Of a DNA stretch of 64,000 nucleotides, positions 54,952-64,000 are shown one piece after another. The notes below the pieces were generated by a model that was not told where the DNA came from, ran no database searches, and saw only the letters and a program-made list of their open reading frames with translations. Origin of the DNA: Christiangramia salexigens (lineage in GTDB: Bacteria > Bacteroidota > Bacteroidia > Flavobacteriales > Flavobacteriaceae); the NCBI RefSeq assembly GCF_001889005.1, contig NZ_CP018153.1:1522501-1586500 (forward strand). The letters are read 5' to 3'. A program made the position numbers and the translations under genes. Each line of letters opens with the position of its first letter. The stretch's first letter is position 1.

Positions 54952-57900
54952 ATGGGAAAAAAATTACTTTTTCTAAACTTACTGATCTTTATATTTCCCG
55001 CATTCTTATGGGGGCAGTGTCCTGCATCTATAGGCATCACCTCAGATGAAGGCAATACTATTTGTGAAGATACGCCTGTAACTTTTACCGCTTCCCTACA
55101 AGATAACTCTACCTATAATTATGAATGGTATTTAAATGGTTCCCCTCAGGGTATAGATGATTATGCCTATGGACCACTTTCCACTCTTAATGACGGAGAT
55201 CAAATTAAAGTGGTTATCACCAATGCCAGTGGCACGGCATGTAATGTAGAAAGCAGTCTTATAACCATGGTGGTTAATCCTAACAGGACACCTACTGTAA
55301 GCATCAATGCATCAGACAATGATATTTGCATCGGAGATTCTGTCACATTTACGGCCTCAAATACCAATGGCGGATCTAATCCAACTTATGCCTGGTTTAT
55401 TGGAACCAGCACAACTGCCGAACAAACCGGTTCTTCAAATACTTTTATAACCACAGCACTCAATCCTTCCGAAAACACAGTAAGAGTAGAATTGACTACC
55501 AGTATTAGTTGTTATACTGAAGAAACTGTAGATGCCACCAGTGAAAGCATTAATGTTAAGGAAGATTCCAGCATTACACTGGACACTTCAGATGATATTA
55601 GTGTATGCATAGATACTGCAATTCCAAACCCTATCGAATATACCATAGGAGGTGGAGCAACCGGAGCTACCGTTACCGGCCTGCCAAATGGAGTAAATGG
55701 CAGTTATGATTCCGGCACCGGAAAATATATCATTTCAGGAACACCAGATACGGCAGGAGTATTTTCTTTTACCGTTAGCACTACCGGACCTTGTAATCAA
55801 TCTGATGCCAATGGAACTATAACAGTAGATCCTGATGCAACTTTAACATTAGACTCAGGTTCGAATGAACAAACAGTATGTTTGAATGAGAATATTGACT
55901 CAATAAATTATACGATTGGAGGTACAGGCACTAATGCTACCATTACATGGTCTCCATCAGACCCTGGACTAACAACTAATTATAATACCGGAAATTATAG
56001 CATTAGTGGTGCTTCACCTACAGAAGGTACTTTCAACTATATATTAACCGCTACTGGGGACTGTGGCGATTCCCAGCAATTAAGTGGTACTATTATTATA
56101 CTAGCAGATGCAAGTTTGACACTAAACTCCGGTTCCGAAATTCAAACGGTCTGCATAGCTGAAGATATCACTCCGATAGTTTATAACATTGGCGGATCTG
56201 GTGACGATGTAAACCTTACCTGGGGAACCACAGATCCCGGATTGACCATTACCAATAATATTGCAAGTGACGGAACTTATACTATCGAGGGTTCAAGCAA
56301 CTCCGTTGGAACTTTTGATTATACCATAACTGCTACAGGAAATTGTGCAGATTCTGCAACCTCCTCTGGAAGCATTACAATCCAGCCAGATACCTCTTTA
56401 AACCCAACAACAGCAACAGACCAGACTGTTTGTATTAATTCAGCTTTATCGGATATCATATTTGATGTAACCGGTGACCCTTCAGATGTTAGCTCAACAG
56501 GTCTACCTCCGGGTGTATTAGAAGATTTTAATCCTGCAACCAATACCTACACAATTTCCGGGACCCCAACAGCAACCGGTAATTTTATCTATGAAGTTAC
56601 TGCAGACGGTTCCTGTATCGATGATACTTTTAATGGAACTATTAGTGTTGCTCCCGATGCAACTTTGGTATTAGATTCAGGCTCCGACAATCAGACAGTT
56701 TGCGAAGGCGAAAATATAACACCAATAGTTTATAACATTGGAGGATCTGGAGATGATGCAAACCTCACCTGGATCACTACTGATCCCGGATTGACCATTA
56801 CCAATAATATTTCAGGTGATGGAACTTATACTATAGAGGGTTCCAGCAACTCCGTAGGAACTTTTGATTATAATATTACAGCTACAGGCGATTGTAAAGA
56901 ATCTGCGACCTTATCAGGAAGTATCACGATCCAGCCAGACACCTCTTTAAATCCTACAACAGCAACAGACCAGACTGTTTGTATTAATTCAGCTTTATCA
57001 GATATCATATTTGATGTAACCGGCGACCCTTCAGATGTTAGCGCAACAGGTCTGCCACCGGGTGTATTAGATGATTTTGATCCTGCAACCAATATCTACA
57101 CAATTTCCGGGACCCCAACAGCAACCGGAGATTTTATCTATGAAGTTACTGCAGACGGAGCTTGCATTGATGACACCTACATAGGAACTATTAGTGTTAA
57201 CCCAGACGCAACTTTATCCTTGAGTTCAGGAGAGGAGAACCAGTCAGTTTGCGAAGGCGAAAATTTAACACCAATAGTTTATAACATTGGAGGATCTGGA
57301 AACGATGTAACACTTTCCTGGGCAACAACAGATCCAGGACTAACAATTACAAATAATATTGCTACCGACGGTACATTTACGATAAGCGGATCCACCAGCA
57401 ATGTCGGAACTTTTGACTATGATATAACAGCAACTGGAATATGTGGAGATTCTTCAACCTCTAGCGGATCAATAGAGATCCTGCAGAACGCCACCTTAAG
57501 TCTTACTACTGCCAATGATAATCAACAGGTTTGCGCTAACACTCCGATTCAAGATATAATTCACGATACTGTAGGAACAGCAAGCGTTATCGACTTACCT
57601 CCGGGAGTTTTAAGCTCGATAAATAATAATCAGCTAAGGATTTACGGTTCTTCCTCTGTGCCTGGAATTTATAATTATACAGTCACTTCAACCGGGTGTG
57701 GCCCAGATGCTGTTAGGACTGGCTCAATTGAAATTTATAGTTTACCTCAGCTTCCTTCCAACGGTGCACCACCGGCAGAAAATCAGATTGATGGTCCCAC
57801 CTCGATATGCCCAACGGTTTCTGGTCTGGTCTATTCTGTTCTTGAAGACCCGAACGTAGTCACCTATAATTGGAGCCTACCATCTGGTTTTAACATTACC

Positions 57901-60900
57901 TCAGGAGATGGCACCCATTCTATTACAGTGGATGCCACATCCACTGCTACAGATGGTAATATTAGCGTTACCGCAGAGAATCCTTGCGGCACTACTCCAT
58001 CGGTGAGTATCGCTGTATCGGCTGCGCCATATGCAGAAGTAATGGCCGGAGCAGATCAAACTGTTTGTGTTGGCACAAGTACGATCACACTTAATGGAGG
58101 AACAGGTGGCGCTGTAGGCTCTCAACATTCTAATTGGGATTGGTCGGATGGAAGTGGAAATACCAATAATTTTCAAAACGAGAGAAGATTAGATACAGAT
58201 TATAATATACCAGAACCAATACGGTCTAATGGAGGATCCATTACTATCACGATCACCTCAACAGATCCGGTAGGAAGCTGTGATGTTGTTAGCGACTCGA
58301 TGATTTTAACGGTTCTTCCTGACCCAACTGCAGACATTAGTGGAAGCACTAACATTTGTTCAGGAGAAAGCAGTCTTATCACTTTTACGGGAACAAATAA
58401 TACCACCCTTACTTATAATATAGATGGTGGCACTAATGAAACTATAGATCTGGACGAAACGGGAACCGCCAGTCTGGACACCGGAATTTTAAATGCTACC
58501 ACGACCTATAATCTGGTAAGCGTTAGATACACCGCAGACCCGGCATGTTCCCAAAACCTTTCCGGAAGTACCACTATCACAGTAGACGAATTAACCACTG
58601 TAGAAGCCGGAGGACCGGATACAATTTGCGAATCAGACTCTCCAACTGCATTAACTTTAGGCGGTGCTTCCATTGGAGGCGGAGCGACTCAGGGTGCCTG
58701 GTCCATAATTTCTGGAGGAGGTACTTTGAGCAGTACTGCCGAAACTTCAAACCCAGATCAGATAACCTATACTCCTGATGCGAATTATAACGGAGAAGTT
58801 ATATTGCGTTTAACCACAAATACGACTGGAACTTGTCCTGCCAATTTTGATGATCGCAGCATTACAATTGATCCTGCTCCTGCATTAGACCCGGGAGAAG
58901 ACATTAATGTTTGCCAGTCCTCCACACCTGATCCTATAACATTAAGCGGGGCTACTTTATCTGGTAGCGCAAATACCGGCGCCTGGTCTATCACATCTGG
59001 TGGAGGAAATTTAAGCTCTAATGCACAAACCGCGAATCCAGAATTAGTCACTTATACTCCTGATGCAGATTATTTTGGTACTGTTACCCTAACACTTACC
59101 ACAGATGCACCCGGAGTCTGCGCTGCGATTAGCGCAACAAGAAACATTATCGTAGAGGAAGCGCCCATAGCAGATGCCGGTGCTGACGAAGCTGTATGCC
59201 AATCTGCGACTCCTGGCGCTATCACCTTAAGTGATGCAAGTATTAGCGGAGGCGCTACTGAAGGTTCCTGGACTATACAAAGCGGCTCCGGAATATTAAG
59301 CAATACCGCTCCCACTTCAAATCCGGAGTTAGTGACATTTACTCCCGACCCGGATTTTACAGGTACCGTAGAACTAAAGCTTACCACGAATGCGCCAACA
59401 TCCTGTAATAGCGTAGATGATATCAAAATAATTACTGTAGACCCAGCACCCATTGTGGAAGCCGGTAACAACATTAATGCTTGTCAATCTTCAACTCCAT
59501 CTCCCATCACATTGACAGAAGCCGTCTTAAGTGGTGGCGCAAATACTGCTGCATGGTCTATTTCTTCGGGAACTGGAAGCCTGAGTTCAACGGCTCAAAC
59601 AGCAAATCCGGAAACGATCACCTTTACTCCTGTACCCGATAATCTTCAGGATGTAGTTCTTGTTTTAACATCAGATGCACCAGGAGCCTGTGGTGAAGTT
59701 TCAGATACTCTTACCATCATCTTCGAAGAAGCTCCATTAGTGGAAGCCGGTGATGAAATCATTGTATGTCAATCAGCAACTCCATCAGCAATAAACCTTA
59801 CAGGGGCAAGTATATCGGGTGGAGCAACAGAAGCGACATGGTCCATAACTTCCGGATCTGGAACTTTAAGTGACACAGGAGTTACAAATACCCCTGAGGC
59901 AGTACAGTTCACTCCCGATGCAAATTATTTTGGCAGTATTACATTAAGCCTTACTACAGATGCTTCTGCAAACTGTTCTCCTGTTATAGACACAAGAGTC
60001 ATCACAATAGAAGAAGCTCCAATCGTAGAAGCGGGGAATGAAATTACCGTTTGTCAATCTGCCAACCCTTCCCCTATAGCTTTATCTGGAGCATATATAA
60101 GTGGCGGTGCCACCACTGCAGCATGGACTATTAGTAGTGGCGCCGGAAGTTTAAGCTCTACGGCACAAACTTCCAATCCGGAAAGTATCACTTATACACC
60201 TGCTGCCAATGAATTCGGCACGATCACTTTAAGTCTTGAAACCGATAATCCAGCCAGCGGAGCATGTGGATCTGCTGCCGATATATTAACCATAAATATT
60301 GAGGAGGCACCCATCGTAGACGCCGGACCTGACCAAAACATTTGCTCGGATGCATCAGCAAGCATTAGTGCAAGCCTGGGTGGTGGAGCAACCGCAGGTA
60401 TCTGGACGAGTTCGGGTTCAGGGAGCTTTGATGATAATCTATCACCTACAGCAATTTATACACCGAGCCAAAACGATATTATTTCCGGAGCAGTTACACT
60501 AACTTTTACAACTCAGAATTCAGCCACGCCATGTCAGGAAGTAAGTGACGACCTGATTTTAAGTATCGATGAAAAAGTTGAAATAACTACGGCGCCCTCG
60601 AGTATTGGTGTTTGTTCCACCCAAACTGCAGAATTAAATGTAGTGGCTACAGGGGACAACTTAACCTATGAATGGTATAAGGTAGACGGAGGAGGTGATA
60701 TCCTGGTAGGCAATAGTTCAGATCTAACAATTAATAATGCCGGTGTAAATGATACTGGTAGTTATTATGTGATTGTAAGTGGCACTTCAGATTGTTCCAG
60801 TAAAACATCAGAACCTGTAGACATTATTGTAGATGAGAATATTATAGTAAATACTCAACCGCAGGATCAGGATCTCTGTGTTGGTGAAAGCATTGATCTT

Positions 60901-63900
60901 AACATAGATGCTCAGGCCAGTGGAGGCACCCCTACTTATCAATGGAGATTTAATGGTTCTCCAATTGATGGTGAGACATCATCTACCTTAACTATAAATA
61001 ATGCTACAACTGCTAATAATGGGAATTATGACGTGATAATATACGGTCCGGCAGGATACAGCTGTGATCTTGGATATTCTGAATCTGCAACCGTCATGGT
61101 CTCTGAACCGCCAACTGTAGATGCGGGCTCAGATATCACAGCCTGTACTACAGATTCCTTTGTTACAATTGGAACAGATGCGGTTATTGCAAACTATTCA
61201 TCTATTGAATGGAGTACTGCTTGCGGAACCGGTGTGTTTGGAGATATTAATTCCCTCACTACTACCTATACTTTTGGTCCCGGTGAAGATGGTGTAGTCA
61301 CCCTTAGTCTTAAATTAATTGGTAATGCCACCTGTTCCGAAGTATCCGACAACATCGATGTTCAAATTATCCCACTGCCAGTTATAAATTCGTTTAGTTA
61401 TTCAGGACCTATATGTGTTTCTAATACAGGGCTGCAATCCCCTACTCTGGATCTTACCAATGCGGTGATCAGCGATGGTTCTTTCAGCTATACAGGAACA
61501 GGGACATTAGACCTTAATACCACAACAGGAGAAATTGATCCTTCAGCCAGCGATCCTGGCTCTTACGATATTAGTTTTACGATTCCCCAGGATGGATATT
61601 GCGCAGAGGTTTCAGAAACTTATACTCTCACTATTTCCGATCTTCCAGATCCTGATTTTAACTATGATGCTACTTCCTATTGCCGCGACACAGAAGATGA
61701 AAGTGCTAATTCAGACCCGGTCCTCACAATTGTTGATGGAGGTGAAGACCATGATAATTTCATTTATACGGGTTCTGGTAGTATTTTATCTTTAGATGCA
61801 GCAACCGGAGCAATAGACCTCTATAATAGCGAGGCAGGAGCATATATTATCACCAGAACTGTAGATTATTCCGGGGCCAGTGAAGATGGTTGCTCCCTGG
61901 TTTCAACAACTTTTGATCTGGAAATTTTTGACAAACCCATTCCGGATTTCAGCTATGCTGCCAATACTTATTGTTCAAATGATGAGGATCCCGCACCGAC
62001 TTTCACCGGCGATCCGGATCTGGCAAGTTTCACTGCGAGCCCGGCCGGCCTTGTAATAGACCCTTCTACCGGAATCGTAGACCTGGACGCCAGCACACCA
62101 AATACTTATACCGTTACCAATACCATTAGTGCATCTAATTCCTGCCCGCAGGTAACCGGTACCTTTGAAATTACGATAACAAAATTACCCGTTGCAGATT
62201 TCTCTTATTCCGGACTTGATGAAAATAATGCCATATGCATCTCTAATCTTCAAAGCTTAATAGAAACTTCCCCTGATTCTGGCGGAACTTATTCCAGTTC
62301 TACTCTTGCAGATTATCTTGACCCCGATTCGGGGACACTTAGCTGGAATATTGATGACCCGATTAGCGGTGATCACACCATCACTTATACTATTCCTGCG
62401 ATAGAAGCCTGCCCTGAAGTTAGCTTTTCCCAAGATATCAGGATAGATGCTATTCCTATTGGAGGAGAATTACTATTCGAAAAAAATAATGAACGTATTT
62501 TCCTAACCTGTGAGGATCCAGTTCCCGGTTATGGCAGCCAGTTAAACCTTTCCGGACAATTAGGTCAGATCGTTGAATGGGAATACAGACCGGCATCTGC
62601 ACCGACATGGACAACCATCGATTCACAGAATGATTATCTCACTGATAATGAAATTGAAGCTGCGGTACCCAATGAAACTACGGCATTCAGAGTCAAGATC
62701 ATTAATGGTGCATGTAATATAGAAACCTATTCTGAAGCAGCTTTGGTTAGTGTGATCCCTGCAGATATAAAACCTCAACCAGTTGAGGTGGATAAAGAAG
62801 TGATCTGTATTGGGGATGAAATTCAACTCAGCTCAACTACTGGTTACAACATAGATGGCGGGAATATTGATGGCGGAATGTTTGACAATGCGGGTATAAA
62901 AAATCATGGCTGGGGATTCACCGATCCAGATGGAAATCTAAATGATTTTGATTCGGCCGCCAATAACGGACGAGCAGATCACTGGCTTAGAATGAATCCG
63001 CATGGCCAAAACCCTAAACCCAATGAAAAAGTATATACTGCTCATTTATATCCAATAGAAGACCAGGCTGAAGGAAATGGTTATATGGTGAATTTTGACA
63101 CCTATGCCGCTCCAGCCGGAAATAAAGGTTTCGCTATAGTCACAGGAGATAACGATTCATTTATGGAAACCCCGGTTTTCTCTTTGAGCGGATTGGATGA
63201 GGCTATTCTAACCTTTGATCAGGCATATAACCTTACTGAAGGTGCTGTGATAAGAGTTGAAATTTCTAATGATGGTGGAGCAAATTACCAATCTGTGCCT
63301 ATTATGCATATTGAAGGAACGGCAACGAGTGGTAATTATGATAACTTCGGAGACTTTACTATAGAAGACCGTCCATTGAACAAAATGGAATTTGATCTTG
63401 GAGCATATATAGGCCAAAGCAATCTCAGAATACGTTTTAATTATATAGGAAGCCTAGATGGCGATGTATGGGCTGTAGATAATATCCAGATCCCTCAGGG
63501 TCCACAAGATGTTGAATTGATATGGTATTATGATGATGATCTTACAGATCCGGATAATGCACTCGAACAGATTGGAGCAGTAAATCAGGAAGTGGTTTCC
63601 TTTGAACCTCGAAAGATAGGCTGGAACGACTTTGAAGTACAGACAAAACTTATTCTTGATAGTAACGGAAATAACTGCCAGAGTATAGACAATTTCGAAA
63701 CTATCAGGGTATTTGCTTTTGACCGGTATACCTCCAACGTAAGCCCGGTAACAGGAAGCTGCGGAAGCACGACGGTTAGATTAAATGCCACTGTCTTTGC
63801 GCAATATCAGAACACAACTATTACATCTTACCCAACCTTAGATGGCTATTATGGGGAATGGGAAATAATTGGCCCTGAGGGTACAGACCCTTCAGATTTC

Positions 63901-64000
63901 ACTCTGACAAAACAAGATCCTTCAATACCGGGTGATGCAATCAACGATCCAAATATCATTTTTGAAGCGCCCAATATTGGTGATTATACATTTACATGGA
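54952..64000 (+). CDS. Giant secreted modular repeat protein, incomplete at the window end
   Basis: A single frame runs without a stop from the ATG at 54952 to the last base, more than 3,016 codons; stops lie in frame just upstream (54934, 54937), so this ATG is the start. Residues 1-22 are a signal peptide (LLFLNLLIFIFPAFLWGQ). Ig-like modules follow (for example YEWYLNGSPQ at about 58). An array of about eight ~91-residue modules spans residues 205-930, then Ig/SprB-like modules, then six exact 95-residue repeats at 1217-1788. Two Ig-like units lie at about 1895-2045, FSY-x-YC modules at about 2145-2500, and a jelly-roll-like segment at about 2735-2850. Modules have paired Cys, many Thr/Ser/Gly/Asp and few Lys. 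It is probably a surface adhesin sent out by the type IX system, whose C-terminal sorting domain would lie beyond the window. Confidence 0.93.
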   Translation, partial: MGKKLLFLNLLIFIFPAFLWGQCPASIGITSDEGNTICEDTPVTFTASLQDNSTYNYEWYLNGSPQGIDDYAYGPLSTLNDGDQIKVVITNASGTACNVESSLITMVVNPNRTPTVSINASDNDICIGDSVTFTASNTNGGSNPTYAWFIGTSTTAEQTGSSNTFITTALNPSENTVRVELTTSISCYTEETVDATSESINVKEDSSITLDTSDDISVCIDTAIPNPIEYTIGGGATGATVTGLPNGVNGSYDSGTGKYIISGTPDTAGVFSFTVSTTGPCNQSDANGTITVDPDATLTLDSGSNEQTVCLNENIDSINYTIGGTGTNATITWSPSDPGLTTNYNTGNYSISGASPTEGTFNYILTATGDCGDSQQLSGTIIILADASLTLNSGSEIQTVCIAEDITPIVYNIGGSGDDVNLTWGTTDPGLTITNNIASDGTYTIEGSSNSVGTFDYTITATGNCADSATSSGSITIQPDTSLNPTTATDQTVCINSALSDIIFDVTGDPSDVSSTGLPPGVLEDFNPATNTYTISGTPTATGNFIYEVTADGSCIDDTFNGTISVAPDATLVLDSGSDNQTVCEGENITPIVYNIGGSGDDANLTWITTDPGLTITNNISGDGTYTIEGSSNSVGTFDYNITATGDCKESATLSGSITIQPDTSLNPTTATDQTVCINSALSDIIFDVTGDPSDVSATGLPPGVLDDFDPATNIYTISGTPTATGDFIYEVTADGACIDDTYIGTISVNPDATLSLSSGEENQSVCEGENLTPIVYNIGGSGNDVTLSWATTDPGLTITNNIATDGTFTISGSTSNVGTFDYDITATGICGDSSTSSGSIEILQNATLSLTTANDNQQVCANTPIQDIIHDTVGTASVIDLPPGVLSSINNNQLRIYGSSSVPGIYNYTVTSTGCGPDAVRTGSIEIYSLPQLPSNGAPPAENQIDGPTSICPTVSGLVYSVLEDPNVVTYNWSLPSGFNITSGDGTHSITVDATSTATDGNISVTAENPCGTTPSVSIAVSAAPYAEVMAGADQTVCVGTSTITLNGGTGGAVGSQHSNWDWSDGSGNTNNFQNERRLDTDYNIPEPIRSNGGSITITITSTDPVGSCDVVSDSMILTVLPDPTADISGSTNICSGESSLITFTGTNNTTLTYNIDGGTNETIDLDETGTASLDTGILNATTTYNLVSVRYTADPACSQNLSGSTTITVDELTTVEAGGPDTICESDSPTALTLGGASIGGGATQGAWSIISGGGTLSSTAETSNPDQITYTPDANYNGEVILRLTTNTTGTCPANFDDRSITIDPAPALDPGEDINVCQSSTPDPITLSGATLSGSANTGAWSITSGGGNLSSNAQTANPELVTYTPDADYFGTVTLTLTTDAPGVCAAISATRNIIVEEAPIADAGADEAVCQSATPGAITLSDASISGGATEGSWTIQSGSGILSNTAPTSNPELVTFTPDPDFTGTVELKLTTNAPTSCNSVDDIKIITVDPAPIVEAGNNINACQSSTPSPITLTEAVLSGGANTAAWSISSGTGSLSSTAQTANPETITFTPVPDNLQDVVLVLTSDAPGACGEVSDTLTIIFEEAPLVEAGDEIIVCQSATPSAINLTGASISGGATEATWSITSGSGTLSDTGVTNTPEAVQFTPDANYFGSITLSLTTDASANCSPVIDTRVITIEEAPIVEAGNEITVCQSANPSPIALSGAYISGGATTAAWTISSGAGSLSSTAQTSNPESITYTPAANEFGTITLSLETDNPASGACGSAADILTINIEEAPIVDAGPDQNICSDASASISASLGGGATAGIWTSSGSGSFDDNLSPTAIYTPSQNDIISGAVTLTFTTQNSATPCQEVSDDLILSIDEKVEITTAPSSIGVCSTQTAELNVVATGDNLTYEWYKVDGGGDILVGNSSDLTINNAGVNDTGSYYVIVSGTSDCSSKTSEPVDIIVDENIIVNTQPQDQDLCVGESIDLNIDAQASGGTPTYQWRFNGSPIDGETSSTLTINNATTANNGNYDVIIYGPAGYSCDLGYSESATVMVSEPPTVDAGSDITACTTDSFVTIGTDAVIANYSSIEWSTACGTGVFGDINSLTTTYTFGPGEDGVVTLSLKLIGNATCSEVSDNIDVQIIPLPVINSFSYSGPICVSNTGLQSPTLDLTNAVISDGSFSYTGTGTLDLNTTTGEIDPSASDPGSYDISFTIPQDGYCAEVSETYTLTISDLPDPDFNYDATSYCRDTEDESANSDPVLTIVDGGEDHDNFIYTGSGSILSLDAATGAIDLYNSEAGAYIITRTVDYSGASEDGCSLVSTTFDLEIFDKPIPDFSYAANTYCSNDEDPAPTFTGDPDLASFTASPAGLVIDPSTGIVDLDASTPNTYTVTNTISASNSCPQVTGTFEITITKLPVADFSYSGLDENNAICISNLQSLIETSPDSGGTYSSSTLADYLDPDSGTLSWNIDDPISGDHTITYTIPAIEACPEVSFSQDIRIDAIPIGGELLFEKNNERIFLTCEDPVPGYGSQLNLSGQLGQIVEWEYRPASAPTWTTIDSQNDYLTDNEIEAAVPNETTAFRVKIINGACNIETYSEAALVSVIPADIKPQPVEVDKEVICIGDEIQLSSTTGYNIDGGNIDGGMFDNAGIKNHGWGFTDPDGNLNDFDSAANNGRADHWLRMNPHGQNPKPNEKVYTAHLYPIEDQAEGNGYMVNFDTYAAPAGNKGFAIVTGDNDSFMETPVFSLSGLDEAILTFDQAYNLTEGAVIRVEISNDGGANYQSVPIMHIEGTATSGNYDNFGDFTIEDRPLNKMEFDLGAYIGQSNLRIRFNYIGSLDGDVWAVDNIQIPQGPQDVELIWYYDDDLTDPDNALEQIGAVNQEVVSFEPRKIGWNDFEVQTKLILDSNGNNCQSIDNFETIRVFAFDRYTSNVSPVTGSCGSTTVRLNATVFAQYQNTTITSYPTLDGYYGEWEIIGPEGTDPSDFTLTKQDPSIPGDAINDPNIIFEAPNIGDYTFTW
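55564..57741 (+). repeat. Array of about eight ~91-residue modules with a 549-bp higher-order repeat
   Basis: Modules begin at 55564, 55834, 56107, 56389, 56656, 56938, 57205 and 57487. From 56107 they alternate 282 and 267 bases, giving an exact 549-base (183-residue) two-module unit repeated from 56107 to 56656 to 57205. Between 56380-56590 and 56929-57139 the copies are almost identical at DNA level, including silent positions. Each module shows a D-x-S/T-L start, a VC or VCI motif and a GT-x-Y-x-I-S/E-G strand. Confidence 0.92.
58600..60315 (+). repeat. Six tandem 95-residue repeats with exact 285-bp spacing
   Basis: The V-E-A-G module start recurs at 58600, 58885, 59170, 59455, 59740 and 60025 (each 285 bases apart) and a partial seventh at 60316 (291 bases). 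Each repeat has VCQSATPSPI-like, SGGATTAAWSI-SSGAGSLSS-like and TYTPDANYFGTVTLTL-like strands and a final Cys before an IEEAP linker. The copies differ at many third positions, so they are older than the 549-bp duplication. Confidence 0.93.

Noticed and set aside
56319..57092. Two similar antisense frames of 74 residues
   Set aside because: They are shadows of the 549-bp repeat inside the giant gene; their similarity only reflects the duplication.
55564..60315. Regular repeats that could be mistaken for a CRISPR array or VNTR
   Set aside because: The repeats are in frame, protein-coding and 270-290 bases long, with no short identical repeats and unique spacers; no cas genes are present.

Overview
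The window is chromosomal DNA from a low-GC member of the Bacteroidota, almost certainly a marine Flavobacteriaceae of the Gramella/Christiangramia type. The evidence is the gene set: type III glutamine synthetase, an Oar-like TonB-dependent receptor, a DUF5103 type IX secretion plug protein, Lacal_2735, BT_3928 and DUF4293 family proteins, and a Rho factor with an Asn/Asp/Arg-rich insert. Several genes also carry the Bacteroidota promoter pattern TTG-N17-23-TAnnTTTG. The genus is inferred from memory of gene content and was not tested.

Layout. 1-8 kb: a small helical protein, the fused acyl-CoA mutase IcmF, a DUF4197 lipoprotein, then pyrF, prfA and a cytosolic BtuF-like protein. 8-15 kb: a YhhN-like membrane protein, purM, type III glutamine synthetase, a Ca2+/Na+ exchanger, a 50-residue gene, apt and DUF2461. 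15-21 kb: an Oar-like receptor, a flavodoxin-fold protein, tRNA-Arg(ACG) and a HEIGH-type metalloprotease lipoprotein. 21-30 kb: the minus-strand run DUF1599, BT_3928, tpiA, prmA, clpS, divergent from folP-cdaA, followed by an ABC exporter, truA and a phosphoesterase. 30-41 kb: rho, tRNA-Gly(TCC) with a duplicated tail, a ClpP, two convergent L,D-transpeptidases, an M48 protease, gpmI, a thioredoxin-like lipoprotein, a HAD protein, map, a NUMOD4/HNH-type protein and a methyltransferase. 42-49 kb: nqrABCDEF followed by an unknown gene and apbE. 49-55 kb: the T9SS plug protein, DUF3667, apaG, an NRDE protein and pruA. 55-64 kb: one reading frame of more than 3,016 codons that runs off the window and encodes a secreted, modular, repeat-rich surface protein.

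How the genes work together. The nqr operon encodes the complete Na+-pumping NADH:quinone reductase. The nearby apbE would attach FMN to NqrB and NqrC, and the gene between them is a candidate accessory factor. The plug protein belongs to the machinery that the giant protein would be expected to use for export. The L,D-transpeptidases, M48 protease, CdaA and ABC exporter concern the cell envelope. Most of the rest is core metabolism and translation (purM, pyrF, apt, glnN, tpiA, gpmI, folP, pruA, prfA, prmA, truA, map).

I see no CRISPR array, prophage, insertion sequence or recognised defence island. The features least explained by standard annotation are the giant repeat protein with exact 285-bp and 549-bp periods, the tandem copies of the tRNA-Gly tail plus terminator, the NUMOD4/HNH-type gene between map and a methyltransferase, and the unknown gene between nqrF and apbE.
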